A DNA stretch of 17,865 bases, taken from DATKSS01 sp035468355 (GTDB lineage: Bacteria; Chloroflexota; Dormibacteria; Dormibacterales; Dormibacteraceae). The translations under genes and the position numbers were made by a program. Location: positions 1 to 17,865 of the forward strand of contig DATITA010000166.1 in the NCBI GenBank assembly GCA_035468355.1, read 5' to 3'. Below the pieces are notes generated by a model. That model searched no databases. It saw only the letters and a list, made by a program, of their open reading frames with translations, and was not told where the DNA came from. Every line of letters begins with the position of its first letter. Positions within the stretch are counted from its first letter, which is position 1. Shown here piece after piece: positions 1 to 6,929 of this stretch.

Positions 1-1
1 G

Positions 2-172
2 CTGGCGGAACGGATCATCGAGACCTTCAGGCCGTTTAGAGAGGTGCGGGCGGAGCTGAGCCCCGAGCAGGTGTCCGGTGTCCTCGAACGCGGCAGCCAA
101 CAGGCCCGAGAGGTGGCGCGACACACGATGGCCGAGGTAAGGCGGGCGGTCGGCCTGCCGGCCTATCGCTAA
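2..172 (+). CDS. trpS: Tryptophanyl-tRNA synthetase, C-terminal fragment (5' truncated by window edge)
   Basis: An open frame runs from the window edge to a TAA at 170-172 and gives 56 residues. The end, HTMAEVRRAVGL, matches the last helix typical of bacterial TrpS, where a conserved A-x-x-T-(L/M)-x-E-V-(R/K) helix closes the protein. The preceding R-P-F-R-E-x-R-x-E-L stretch also fits the C-terminal helical region. TrpS charges tRNA-Trp with tryptophan using ATP in the cytoplasm. Only the non-catalytic C-terminus is visible, so the HIGH and KMSKS motifs cannot be checked. The stop lies 21 bp before the Rieske gene on the same strand, so the two may share a transcript. The identification is by motif recognition on a short piece. 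Confidence 0.7.
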   Translation: MAERIIETFRPFREVRAELSPEQVSGVLERGSQQAREVARHTMAEVRRAVGLPAYR

Positions 173-193
173 CGGCACTGGAGTCTTTAAGAT

Positions 194-739
194 TTGAGCC
201 GGATGGCAGACGTCGCAGCCCCGAGACGAGTCACCCGCCGGAGATTTCTGGGTTGGGGGATAGCCGGTCTTATGATTGCGACCGCACTCACCGCGCTGCC
301 CCCGCTGCTCGTATTCCTGTGGCCTGCGCCCGCGAAGGGGCAGAAGAAAGGGCCGCTGACCGTCACCCTCGACACGCCGATGGACCAGATCCAGGACGGG
401 GACGCGGTCAAGTTCAACGCCCCCACCAGCCCGAACTCCGCGTTCATCATGGCCGACGGCGGCGGTGACAACGCCGCCGGGGACCTCGCGTTCGGCGGGT
501 TCCTGGTCAAGCACGACGGCAAGATCGAGGTGTTGGCCATCAACTGCTCGCACCTGGGCTGCTCGGTCGCGCTGAACAAATCGGCCCAGAGCTTCGACTG
601 CCCGTGCCACGGCTCACGCTTCCACCTCGACGGCACCGTCCTACACGGCCCGGCGCCGGTTCCGCTTTCCCACCTGACCTGGAAGCAGGGGAAGGACCCC
701 AACACGATCCAGATCGACGGCATCGTGCTGGGATTCTGA
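194..739 (+). CDS. Rieske [2Fe-2S] protein of a cytochrome b6c/bc complex
   Basis: This protein of 181 residues takes electrons from quinol at the Qo site and passes them to a c-type cytochrome. The two cluster motifs are complete: CSHLGC at residues 118-123 and CPCHGS at 136-141, giving the two Cys and two His ligands and the disulfide pair. The N-terminus has a twin-arginine signal (RRRFLG, about 15-20) followed by a hydrophobic anchor (about 21-43), as expected for a Tat-exported Rieske protein. The start is TTG at 194, with a GGAG at 180-183 placed 10 nt upstream; ATG at 203 is the alternative but lacks a well-placed site. The cytochrome b gene starts 1 bp after the stop, so the three subunits form one operon. 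Confidence 0.93.
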   Translation: MSRMADVAAPRRVTRRRFLGWGIAGLMIATALTALPPLLVFLWPAPAKGQKKGPLTVTLDTPMDQIQDGDAVKFNAPTSPNSAFIMADGGGDNAAGDLAFGGFLVKHDGKIEVLAINCSHLGCSVALNKSAQSFDCPCHGSRFHLDGTVLHGPAPVPLSHLTWKQGKDPNTIQIDGIVLGF

Positions 740-740
740 A

Positions 741-1439
741 GTGGCCATCCCCCACCCTCGCGAGATCCAGGTAGCGGTCGTCGAATGGCTCGACGAGCGA
801 TATCCGTTCACGAAAGCGGTCGATGAAGCCTTATACCAGCGCGTGCCGAACTTCGCCAACGCCTTCTACTACTGCTTCGGCGGGATGGTGTTCATCCTCA
901 TCGCGTTCCAACTGCTCACAGGCATTTTCCTGTCCTTCTATTACATACCCGATGCCGGAGTCCCTGGCGCCTCGCCCGCCTACAACAGCGTTCTCTTCAT
1001 CCAGAACACCCAGTACCTCGGGTGGCTGATCCGAGGGGTCCATTTCTGGGGCGCGAACATCCTCATCATCATGGTGTTGATCCACATGGCGCGGGTGTAC
1101 TGGACCGGCTCGTACCGCGCGCCACGAGAGCTCAACTGGATGGTCGGGGTGATCATGCTGCTCTGCATCCTCGGGCTATCACTGACCGGCTACCTGCTGC
1201 CCTGGGACACCAAGGCGTACTTCGCCACGGAGGTCACGATCAAGATTGCAGGCTCAGCCCCGCCGGCCCAGCTGGGGGCGTTCATCCGCGAGGTCCTGCA
1301 GGGCGGCCCCGTCGTCGGACCGGCCACCCTGCAGAGGTTCTTCACCATCCACGTGTTCCTGCTGCCCGCGGTGATCGTCCTTTTGATGTACGTGCACTTC
1401 CGGTTCATCCGAGCGCACGGCATCTCGGAGCCGCTGTGA
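741..1439 (+). CDS. Cytochrome b6-type subunit (N-terminal cytochrome b, four-helix)
   Basis: This 232-residue membrane protein carries the two b hemes of a quinol:cytochrome c reductase. The heme ligands are H101 and H115 on helix B and H204 and H219 on helix D. The 15-residue step in helix D is the b6-type spacing; mitochondrial-type cytochrome b has 14. The SLTGYLLPWD stretch (147-156) is a family signature. Cys45, in FYYCFGG, aligns with Cys35 of plastid cytochrome b6 and the equivalent Bacillus QcrB cysteine, which covalently hold the extra heme ci, so a c-type heme at the Qn side is predicted. The start is GTG. The split into b6 and subunit IV, rather than one long cytochrome b, also places it with b6c-type complexes. 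Confidence 0.93.
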   Translation: MAIPHPREIQVAVVEWLDERYPFTKAVDEALYQRVPNFANAFYYCFGGMVFILIAFQLLTGIFLSFYYIPDAGVPGASPAYNSVLFIQNTQYLGWLIRGVHFWGANILIIMVLIHMARVYWTGSYRAPRELNWMVGVIMLLCILGLSLTGYLLPWDTKAYFATEVTIKIAGSAPPAQLGAFIREVLQGGPVVGPATLQRFFTIHVFLLPAVIVLLMYVHFRFIRAHGISEPL

Positions 1440-2119
1440 GCGCGCGCGACGTCGGCAAGGAGGGCCCGGGAGCGGCGATCGCAGCCCGGGAGATCCCGAT
1501 CGTCGAGGTCGACAGCCACGCCGGCCACACCCTCGAACCGGAATGGAAGCGCCTACCGGTCGGACCGGACAACATTCTTTACCCGGTGCTGGTCGGCCTG
1601 GCCCTGTTCCCCATCCTGATGGGCGATGCCGGCCACCACCTCGCGGACGACATGCCAGACGAAGACACGCATCCTTTCTTTCCAGACCACTTCTGGCCCT
1701 ACCCGATCATCGCGGTGCTCATGCTGGTCACGGTCGGGCTGCTGGCCGCTTTCGTACAGAAGAACCTTCAGCTCGAGCAGGTGGCCGACCCGCGCGCCGT
1801 AACCATCCCGCGGCCCGACTGGTACTTCCTATTCCTGTTCCAGTTCCTGAAACTCGGACCCGAGCTGATCATGTCCCTGGTCATCCCCCCGGTGGTGGTG
1901 GGCGGACTGCTGCTCTGGCCCTTCATCGACTCGATCGCCGGCCCGCGAATGGCCAGGCGACTGGGCTGGGCGAAGTGGCCCGTGCCAGGCCGCAACATCA
2001 TCACGGGAACCGGATGGGTCATCTTCCTCGGGACCATCGCCGGCCTCACGCTTTGGGCGCTCGCCGGCCCCCAGTTCTGCATCCCCTGGTTCATCAACAG
2101 CCCGGTCTGCGGGGCGTAG
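1436..2119 (+). CDS. Cytochrome b C-terminal domain / subunit IV-type protein
   Basis: This 227-residue protein completes the cytochrome b core. It has a soluble N-terminal stretch of about 45 residues and three hydrophobic segments (about 47-63, 88-107, 143-165), with a further one near 190-211. The Qo-site motif is PDWY at 127-130, inside PRPDWYFLFLFQFLK, instead of the PEWY of ubiquinone or plastoquinone enzymes. PDWY is known from Gram-positive complexes that use low-potential menaquinone. The C-terminus has two cysteines (C215, C225) that match no heme motif I know. The GTG start overlaps the b6 stop as GTGA, so translation is coupled. No cytochrome c or f gene follows, so the electron acceptor must be encoded elsewhere. 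Confidence 0.9.
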   Translation: MSARDVGKEGPGAAIAAREIPIVEVDSHAGHTLEPEWKRLPVGPDNILYPVLVGLALFPILMGDAGHHLADDMPDEDTHPFFPDHFWPYPIIAVLMLVTVGLLAAFVQKNLQLEQVADPRAVTIPRPDWYFLFLFQFLKLGPELIMSLVIPPVVVGGLLLWPFIDSIAGPRMARRLGWAKWPVPGRNIITGTGWVIFLGTIAGLTLWALAGPQFCIPWFINSPVCGA

Positions 2120-2186
2120 CTACAAGCAGGATCCGTCCCGGCTCGCTCGTCTCAGACCGCTCGACCACACGGAATCCCGGCTCTGA

Positions 2187-2657
2187 TTACGCTCGACTGT
2201 CGTAGAGCTGTTTGGTCAGCTCTGCCTGCGCCAGGTGCTCGCGCGCGTGGCCGTAGTTCCCGAGCAGCCACACGATGCCGGGCTGCGGAGGGCGATCACC
2301 TCGAGGCCGCATCTCCATGAGGTCTGCCGGCGTGAGCGCGAGCAGGTGGTCCTCCAGGTCGCGGTCGGCGTCGTCCAACATCGCCACCAGGTCGGCCGCG
2401 TCGAGCTCGACCCTGAACTCGGCCTCCCGGTCCCGCTCGGCCGCCATGGCCCGGACGGCACGGATCATCTCCCGCTCCGAGCCGAGCGTGTGGGCGATGA
2501 GCACGGCGATCGAGTTGGCCTGCGGCAGTGGGCGCCAGTTGAGCGTCCCCCGGTCCAACCCGCTCACCTGCCCTCGGAACTTGTCGTGAATGGATTCGAA
2601 CAACCCTTTCAAGGTCAGCGTCAGCGTTCTTGCCCCGGCGTCATCCATCCCGCTCAC
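2187..2657 (-). CDS. DinB-like metal-binding helical protein
   Basis: This 156-residue protein is probably an all-helical four-helix bundle. Three histidines sit where the DinB/YfiT superfamily places its metal ligands: H56 in LIAHTLGSE, and H137 and H141 in NYGHAREHLAQ near the C-terminus. Members include thiol-dependent transferases and many proteins of unknown role, so no substrate can be named. I chose the GTG at 2657: it overlaps the glycosyltransferase stop as GTGA and has GGAG 5 nt upstream. ATG at 2648 is the alternative, with 14 nt spacing. The coupling to the glycosyltransferase suggests co-expression, but I see no obvious functional link. It converges with the cytochrome operon across 67 bp without a clear hairpin. 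Confidence 0.72.
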   Translation of the reverse strand: MSGMDDAGARTLTLTLKGLFESIHDKFRGQVSGLDRGTLNWRPLPQANSIAVLIAHTLGSEREMIRAVRAMAAERDREAEFRVELDAADLVAMLDDADRDLEDHLLALTPADLMEMRPRGDRPPQPGIVWLLGNYGHAREHLAQAELTKQLYDSRA

Positions 2658-4189
2658 GTCTTCTCCGTCACGCGGTATTCGAGATAGCGGCCCAGGAGGA
2701 GTCGCGTGTGGGCCTCCAGGGCCGGGAGCACGCTCAGGACCAGGCCCACCATCGGGTAGGCGAAGTACTGCAGATGCACGGCGGCCTTCTTCCACAATGG
2801 CCATTCCTTGGGTTTGGGCGGAAGCATCCTGATCTCGAAGTACAGGAAGAAGAACACCGTCGACAGGGTCGTCGAAAGCAGGATGCCAGAGTAGGCCCAC
2901 AGGGTCTGGCCGAGGTCGGTGAGCGAGAAGTCGACGCTGACCCAGAGCGGGACCGACGCGCCGAACATGAGGAGGAACGGCAGGAAGATCCAGTTCAGGT
3001 GGTTCAGGAAGAGGTTCATGAAACGCCTGATACGCAGCCACAGCGGGATCTCAGGGTGCTTGAAAAGCCGCGCCAGCACGTAAGGCACGTCCGTGATGCC
3101 CCACGCCCACCTCTTGATCTGGTTGTACTGGCTCATGTGCGTGGACGCATAGTCACGCGAGTTGGGCGAGTCGCCGTACAGGGGCAGGTAGACGGATTTG
3201 ACCGCGAACTTCTTGCCGAAGGCGAAGAAGGCCTTCCAGTAGAAACGGGAGTCTTCAGGGATGACGTCCTTGTCCCAGTAGCCGACCTTGTGGACGAAGT
3301 CGAGGCTGCACGTGTAGCTGCTGAAGGCGACCAGCCGGTGCGGCCTCGAGTGCAGGAACATCTGCCACTGCGACGTGCTCGCCGACATGATTCGAACGGC
3401 CATGGGCACCTGCCAAATATTGTTGTGAAACAGCGGGACCGGCTGCCAGATGAAGTAGTCGCGCATCGCCTCACGGGCATGGTGCCAGCTGATCCAGGCG
3501 AAGTACTGCGCATGGACGCGGTAGTCCGAGTCGAGGTCTGTGATCAGGATGTTCCGAAGGTCGTAACCCTCCTCGGTAAGTACTCGCACCATCCAGCGGC
3601 CACCCCAGTTCATCGCGGCCGACTTGCCGACCACGATCCCAGGTTCGAGCGGATCCTTGATGTGGTAGAAACCGCCTAGCCGGGCGCCGAACTTCTCCTT
3701 CAGGCGGGCGACGTTCTCCCACCCCGGCTTGTCGGTCTCGCGGGTGATGATCCCAACCATCATCAGCTCGGGCGGGTAGTTCGAATCCACTATCGCCTGC
3801 ACCGTCCGCTCGAGCACGTGGTACGGCTCCGTGTACGTCGGGATGACGGCGAGGTGGATGTACTGCAAGGGGTCCATCACCCCCTTTTCTCGGTCCTCCC
3901 GGCAAAGCGCGAGCCAGTCCGTGGTCATGTCTCGGCGCATCCTGAGCATGGTGCTGTACACGCCGGTCACGACCGTGATCGCGCGGAGCAGCCAGTAGAA
4001 GTCGAAGACCAGGACGGCGAAGGCTACGAACAGCGCGCCGGGGGACTGGAAGACGATCGGGATCCAGGCGGGTGACAGCAGCAAGATCCAGGTCACTAGC
4101 CCGGGCGCCGCCTCGAACAGCCTGGCGCCGAACTGCCTGAGGGCGTGCCGGAGAGCGGATTCCGGCTGCTCGACCGAGAAGGTGGCCAC
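2654..4189 (-). CDS. Membrane-bound family 2 glycosyltransferase (cellulose/hyaluronan synthase-like)
   Basis: With a GTG start at 4189 the protein has 511 residues. It likely uses a nucleotide-sugar to build or extend a polysaccharide at the inner membrane. Two hydrophobic segments lie at the N-terminus (about 30-75) and about three at the C-terminus (about 390-420, 427-454, 473-492). The cytoplasmic GT-A domain has IPTYTE near 116-121, DLDSD at 218-222 for metal and nucleotide, PED at 311-313 for the catalytic acid, and QIKRW at 357-361, the QxxRW motif of processive synthases. The product cannot be told from sequence. An in-frame TTG at 4261 would overlap the divergent thioredoxin gene, so I prefer 4189, although neither start has a clear ribosome binding site. 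Confidence 0.82.
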   Translation of the reverse strand: MATFSVEQPESALRHALRQFGARLFEAAPGLVTWILLLSPAWIPIVFQSPGALFVAFAVLVFDFYWLLRAITVVTGVYSTMLRMRRDMTTDWLALCREDREKGVMDPLQYIHLAVIPTYTEPYHVLERTVQAIVDSNYPPELMMVGIITRETDKPGWENVARLKEKFGARLGGFYHIKDPLEPGIVVGKSAAMNWGGRWMVRVLTEEGYDLRNILITDLDSDYRVHAQYFAWISWHHAREAMRDYFIWQPVPLFHNNIWQVPMAVRIMSASTSQWQMFLHSRPHRLVAFSSYTCSLDFVHKVGYWDKDVIPEDSRFYWKAFFAFGKKFAVKSVYLPLYGDSPNSRDYASTHMSQYNQIKRWAWGITDVPYVLARLFKHPEIPLWLRIRRFMNLFLNHLNWIFLPFLLMFGASVPLWVSVDFSLTDLGQTLWAYSGILLSTTLSTVFFFLYFEIRMLPPKPKEWPLWKKAAVHLQYFAYPMVGLVLSVLPALEAHTRLLLGRYLEYRVTEKT

Positions 4190-4253
4190 CGGCCCGATTA
4201 TCGGCGGTGCGGCGGCCGGGAATAGGGGGCGCGGCGCCGAGCTTCTTGTAGTT

Positions 4254-4607
4254 ATGAGCAATATGAAGCATTTCGACGGCCCGACTTTCGAGGCCGACGT
4301 GCTCCAGGCCAGTCAACCGGTGGTCGTCGACTTCTACGCCGACTGGTGCGGCCCCTGCCGCATGATGACCCCGGTGGTCGAGCAGCTGGCAGGCGAGTAT
4401 GACGGCAAGGTCACGATCGGCAAGCTCGACGTGGACAACAACCAGGACATCGCCATCCGCTACGGCGTGATGGGGATACCGACCCTTGGCCTGTTCCGCG
4501 ACGGCAAGCTGGTGGACCGCCTTGTGGGCTACCCCGGAGGGGCGGCCCCGATCAAGGCCTGGATCAACAAGAACGTCGGCGTCGCCGCCTCACACCCAAC
4601 CACCTAA
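4254..4607 (+). CDS. trxA: Thioredoxin
   Basis: This 117-residue cytoplasmic thiol-disulfide oxidoreductase has the redox-active WCGPC at residues 31-35 and the cis-proline loop GIPT at 74-77 (Pro76). The preceding VVVDFYAD strand and the following MTPVVEQLA helix are canonical, and the length is normal for a single-domain thioredoxin. It has no signal peptide. ATG at 4254 is the likely start, with ATG at 4263 as the alternative; no good Shine-Dalgarno precedes either, so a leaderless message is possible. The gene is divergent from the glycosyltransferase and is followed by a clear hairpin at 4638-4660. I infer a single-gene transcript. Confidence 0.93.
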   Translation: MSNMKHFDGPTFEADVLQASQPVVVDFYADWCGPCRMMTPVVEQLAGEYDGKVTIGKLDVDNNQDIAIRYGVMGIPTLGLFRDGKLVDRLVGYPGGAAPIKAWINKNVGVAASHPTT

Positions 4608-4637
4608 CCGGTAGGAACTTGTCCTAGCGTTGCGGGG

Positions 4638-4660
4638 GCGGCTGGGTTTACCCCAGCCGC
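4638..4660 (+). terminator. Probable intrinsic terminator of the thioredoxin gene
   Basis: A perfect 9-bp stem pairs GCGGCTGGG (4638-4646) with CCCAGCCGC (4652-4660) around a 5-nt loop. It starts 30 bp after the thioredoxin stop. The following AACTTTGTCT is only weakly T-rich, so termination efficiency is uncertain. Confidence 0.65.
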
Positions 4661-4763
4661 AACTTTGTCTCAGTGCCTGCCAAGCGTCGACTGGAGTGAC
4701 TCTTAGATAATCCCATCCGCATACCGGAATGGGAGCAGGGCCTGCGGCGGGGCCGCACGCGCG

Positions 4764-4795
4764 ATGAGGGAAAACCATCCCGGGTTTTCCCTCAT
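4764..4795. terminator. Long perfect inverted repeat between convergent trxA and glnB
   Basis: ATGAGGGAAAAC (4764-4775) and GTTTTCCCTCAT (4784-4795) form a 12-bp perfect stem with an 8-nt loop. It begins 4 bp past the glnB stop read on the minus strand and lies downstream of trxA on the plus strand, so it could end both transcripts. Neither side has a strong T run; the A4/T4 tract is inside the stem. Confidence 0.6.
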
Positions 4796-4799
4796 ATCT

Positions 4800-5168
4800 T
4801 TAGTGTCCCCACATCGCCCGTTCTCCGTGCTGGACCGTGGCCGGTCCGTGCTCGCCTGTGCGAATCCTGACGGCGTCCTCGACGCCGATGACGAAGATCT
4901 TGCCGTCCCCGACCTCGCCGGTGCGAGCGGCGACGGCCATCTTGTCCACCACCGCGTTGACGATCTCCGCCTTCATCACCGCCTCGATCTTGAGCCGCGG
5001 CCTCAACGAGATGTGCACCGCAGCGCCACGGTACTTCTCTGTGTACCCGCGCTGCGCGCCACAGCCTTTGACCTCGGTGACGGTCACACCTGACACCCCG
5101 CACTCGTCCAGCACGTCCTGGACCTCCTGGAGCCGCTCGTGGCGGATGATCGCAATGATCATTTTCAT
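4800..5168 (-). CDS. glnB: PII-family nitrogen regulatory protein
   Basis: This 122-residue trimeric signal protein senses ATP/ADP and 2-oxoglutarate and normally controls AmtB and nitrogen enzymes. The fold is clear: the TVTEVKG strand, T-loop residues 37-55, the TGEVGDGKIFV motif, and the RIRTGE nucleotide-binding loop near the end. The T-loop reads CGAQRGYTEKYRGAAV: Gln39 and Tyr46 are kept, but position 51, the uridylylated or adenylylated Tyr in proteobacterial and actinobacterial PII, is Val. Covalent control at that site is therefore unlikely. ATG at 5168 has GGAGG 10 nt upstream and overlaps the amtB stop as ATGA, the classic coupled amtB-glnB (glnK) pair. Whether to call it glnB or glnK is a matter of convention. 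Confidence 0.93.
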   Translation of the reverse strand: MKMIIAIIRHERLQEVQDVLDECGVSGVTVTEVKGCGAQRGYTEKYRGAAVHISLRPRLKIEAVMKAEIVNAVVDKMAVAARTGEVGDGKIFVIGVEDAVRIRTGEHGPATVQHGERAMWGH

Positions 5169-6667
5169 GCGGGTGATACCTCCTGCGCGCCGCCGACGGG
5201 TTCGGATGCACGGTGGGGGTTGACGGTCGGAGTGTCCGGCTGGCGGTAGACCCCGCCAGGCACGGGCATGAACGATTCGGGGTATCCCCACATGCCGTGC
5301 TCGCTGATGTCGAGGCCCTCAATCTCCTCGCCGGCGCTCACCCGCAGGCCGACCGTCTTCTTGATGATCCAGAACAGCGAATAGCTGAGGGCGAACACCG
5401 TGACGAACGATGCGGTGACCGCGATCGCCTGTGCCCCGAGTTGGTGGAAGCTGCCCGTGTAGAAGAGTCCGCCCTGGCCCACGCCGTTGAACTTCGCCAG
5501 GGCCGGCACTGTGAAGAGACCGCAGCTGAGCGTGCCCCAGATGCCCGCCAGGCCGTGCGCGGGAAGCGCGCCGATCGGGTCGTCGAGGTACTTGTCGAGC
5601 GCGAGGACGCCGACCACCACGATCACGCCGGCGACCGCCCCGATCACGATCGCGGCCCACGGCTCAACGTAACCCGAAGGCGCGGTGATGGCCACCAGCG
5701 CCGCAATGGCGCCGTTGCCGATCATGCCGACGTCCATGGTCTTGGTGATGATGTAGATCGTCGCGAGGGCCGCCACCGCGCCCCCGGCGGCCGCCAGGTT
5801 CGTGACCACGATGACGTCGGCGAAGTGGAGATTGGTCGCATTCAAGGTCGAGCCCGGATTGAACCCGAACCATCCAAACCACAGGATCAGCACGCCAAGC
5901 TGCGCGAGCGGCATGTTGTGCCCGGGAATGGCGTTAGAGCGTCCTTTCTCGTACTTGCCGATCCGGGGCCCGAGCAACAGCAGGCCGGCGAATCCGGCCG
6001 TGGCACCGGTGAGATGCACGACCGTCGAGCCCGCGAAGTCTTGCGATCCCAGGGTCGCCATCAGGAAGCCGCCGCCGAACAGCTGGTGACTGACGAGTGG
6101 GTATATGAAAGCCGCGAACGGGATGCCGAACAAGATGTAGACGATGAACTTGGTCCGCTCGATCATCGTGCCCCATACGATCGCCAGGGAAACTGCGCAG
6201 AACACGAACTCGAAGAACCACTTGGCGGCTGCAGGCGTGGTGCTCGCGGCGATGGCCGGGAGGTTCATCTGCGAGCCAGGGCTGAAGGTCGGGAAGAACC
6301 CGCTGCCTCCAATGAAAGCGAACAGCCCGCCGGCGCCGAAAGCGAATCCGAAGCCGACCGCCCAGTAGGCGATCGAGCTCACGCTCAGGTTGGTGACGAC
6401 CTTCGCCACGACGGTGCCGACGTTCTTCATGCGGCTGAAGCCCACCTCGAGCATCGCGAAGCCGGCCTGCATGAACATCACAAGACACGCCGCGACGATC
6501 ACCCATACGGTGTCAGCCGCGACGCCTGCCGCCTGGGTGGCGGTGTTGTCGTCCGCGAGTACCGCCACCGGGATGAGCGTGGCAAGAGCCGCGACCCCTG
6601 CAGCGACGAGAAGCGCACGTTTGCGGCTGGCCAGCGAAATCCTAAGCTCGGACGTGGGGCTCGGCAA
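5165..6667 (-). CDS. amtB: Ammonium transporter (Amt family)
   Basis: The protein has 500 residues, 11 expected membrane helices and a probable cleaved signal peptide ending near VLA-DD (about residue 38). Conserved features are the MFMQAGFAMLEVGF helix, the WFFEF stretch, the twin pore histidines H218 (VVHLTGATAG) and H371 (PAHGLAGIWG), and the regulatory tail EGLDISEHG (450-458) through which PII acts. It conducts ammonium across the inner membrane. The start is TTG at 6667: the GGAGG at 6676-6680 lies 8 nt upstream, while the longer-frame GTG at 6676 overlaps that site and cannot use it. A C-terminal extension of about 40 residues rich in Pro, Thr and Ser follows the usual tail. It is coupled to glnB. 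Confidence 0.95.
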   Translation of the reverse strand: MPSPTSELRISLASRKRALLVAAGVAALATLIPVAVLADDNTATQAAGVAADTVWVIVAACLVMFMQAGFAMLEVGFSRMKNVGTVVAKVVTNLSVSSIAYWAVGFGFAFGAGGLFAFIGGSGFFPTFSPGSQMNLPAIAASTTPAAAKWFFEFVFCAVSLAIVWGTMIERTKFIVYILFGIPFAAFIYPLVSHQLFGGGFLMATLGSQDFAGSTVVHLTGATAGFAGLLLLGPRIGKYEKGRSNAIPGHNMPLAQLGVLILWFGWFGFNPGSTLNATNLHFADVIVVTNLAAAGGAVAALATIYIITKTMDVGMIGNGAIAALVAITAPSGYVEPWAAIVIGAVAGVIVVVGVLALDKYLDDPIGALPAHGLAGIWGTLSCGLFTVPALAKFNGVGQGGLFYTGSFHQLGAQAIAVTASFVTVFALSYSLFWIIKKTVGLRVSAGEEIEGLDISEHGMWGYPESFMPVPGGVYRQPDTPTVNPHRASEPVGGAQEVSPA

Positions 6668-6675
6668 CGACGTCA

Positions 6676-6680
6676 CCTCC
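6676..6680 (-). promoter_or_regulatory. Ribosome binding site that fixes the amtB start
   Basis: GGAGG on the minus strand is followed by 8 nt and then TTG at 6667-6665. The upstream in-frame GTG begins within this site, so the TTG is the likely initiator. Confidence 0.7.
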
Positions 6681-6759
6681 GTGGTTTGATGGGGCTCAGG
6701 CTAAGGCCGGCAGCGACGACCTGAAAACGTGTGGACTTGACGAATCGGGTGCGGACTAC

Positions 6760-6819
6760 TCGTGTTCAGCACACGACTCCGGTCGCCACCTGCATGCATT
6801 CTTTTAGTGCGTTCAGCAC
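6760..6819. promoter_or_regulatory. Two operator-like dyads between amtB and glnA
   Basis: The first dyad is TCGTGT-TCAGC-ACACGA at 6760-6776 with 6-bp arms. The second is GTGC-GTTCA-GCAC at 6807-6819 with 4-bp arms. Both contain GTTCAGCAC (6764-6772 and 6811-6819), and their centres are 45 bp apart in the 262-bp divergent region. This is consistent with a shared nitrogen regulator, but it does not match a regulator motif I can name. No convincing -35/-10 pair was found for either gene; TACGAT at 6878-6883 is a possible glnA -10. Confidence 0.35.
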
Positions 6820-6929
6820 GTAGGCATGGCCGCTGCATCCGTGTGAGTGACACCGTGTTCGAGCCCTAGAGCACCCCTACGATGACCTCCGGTCCGTCAA
6901 ATCCAATGTCCATGCAATGGAGGGTGTCA

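Noticed and set aside
2120..2186. Terminator between the convergent cytochrome operon and dinB
   Set aside because: No stem longer than a few base pairs with a T run could be found in this 67-bp gap.
2630..3679. A 349-codon plus-strand frame opposite the glycosyltransferase
   Set aside because: It is charged and low in hydrophobic structure, while the minus strand has all the GT2 motifs. It is an antisense shadow.
5213..6724. A 503-codon open frame on the plus strand opposite amtB
   Set aside because: Its translation is rich in Arg, Glu, Asp and His with no fold signature, and it mirrors the amtB codons. It is a GC-driven shadow of a certain gene.
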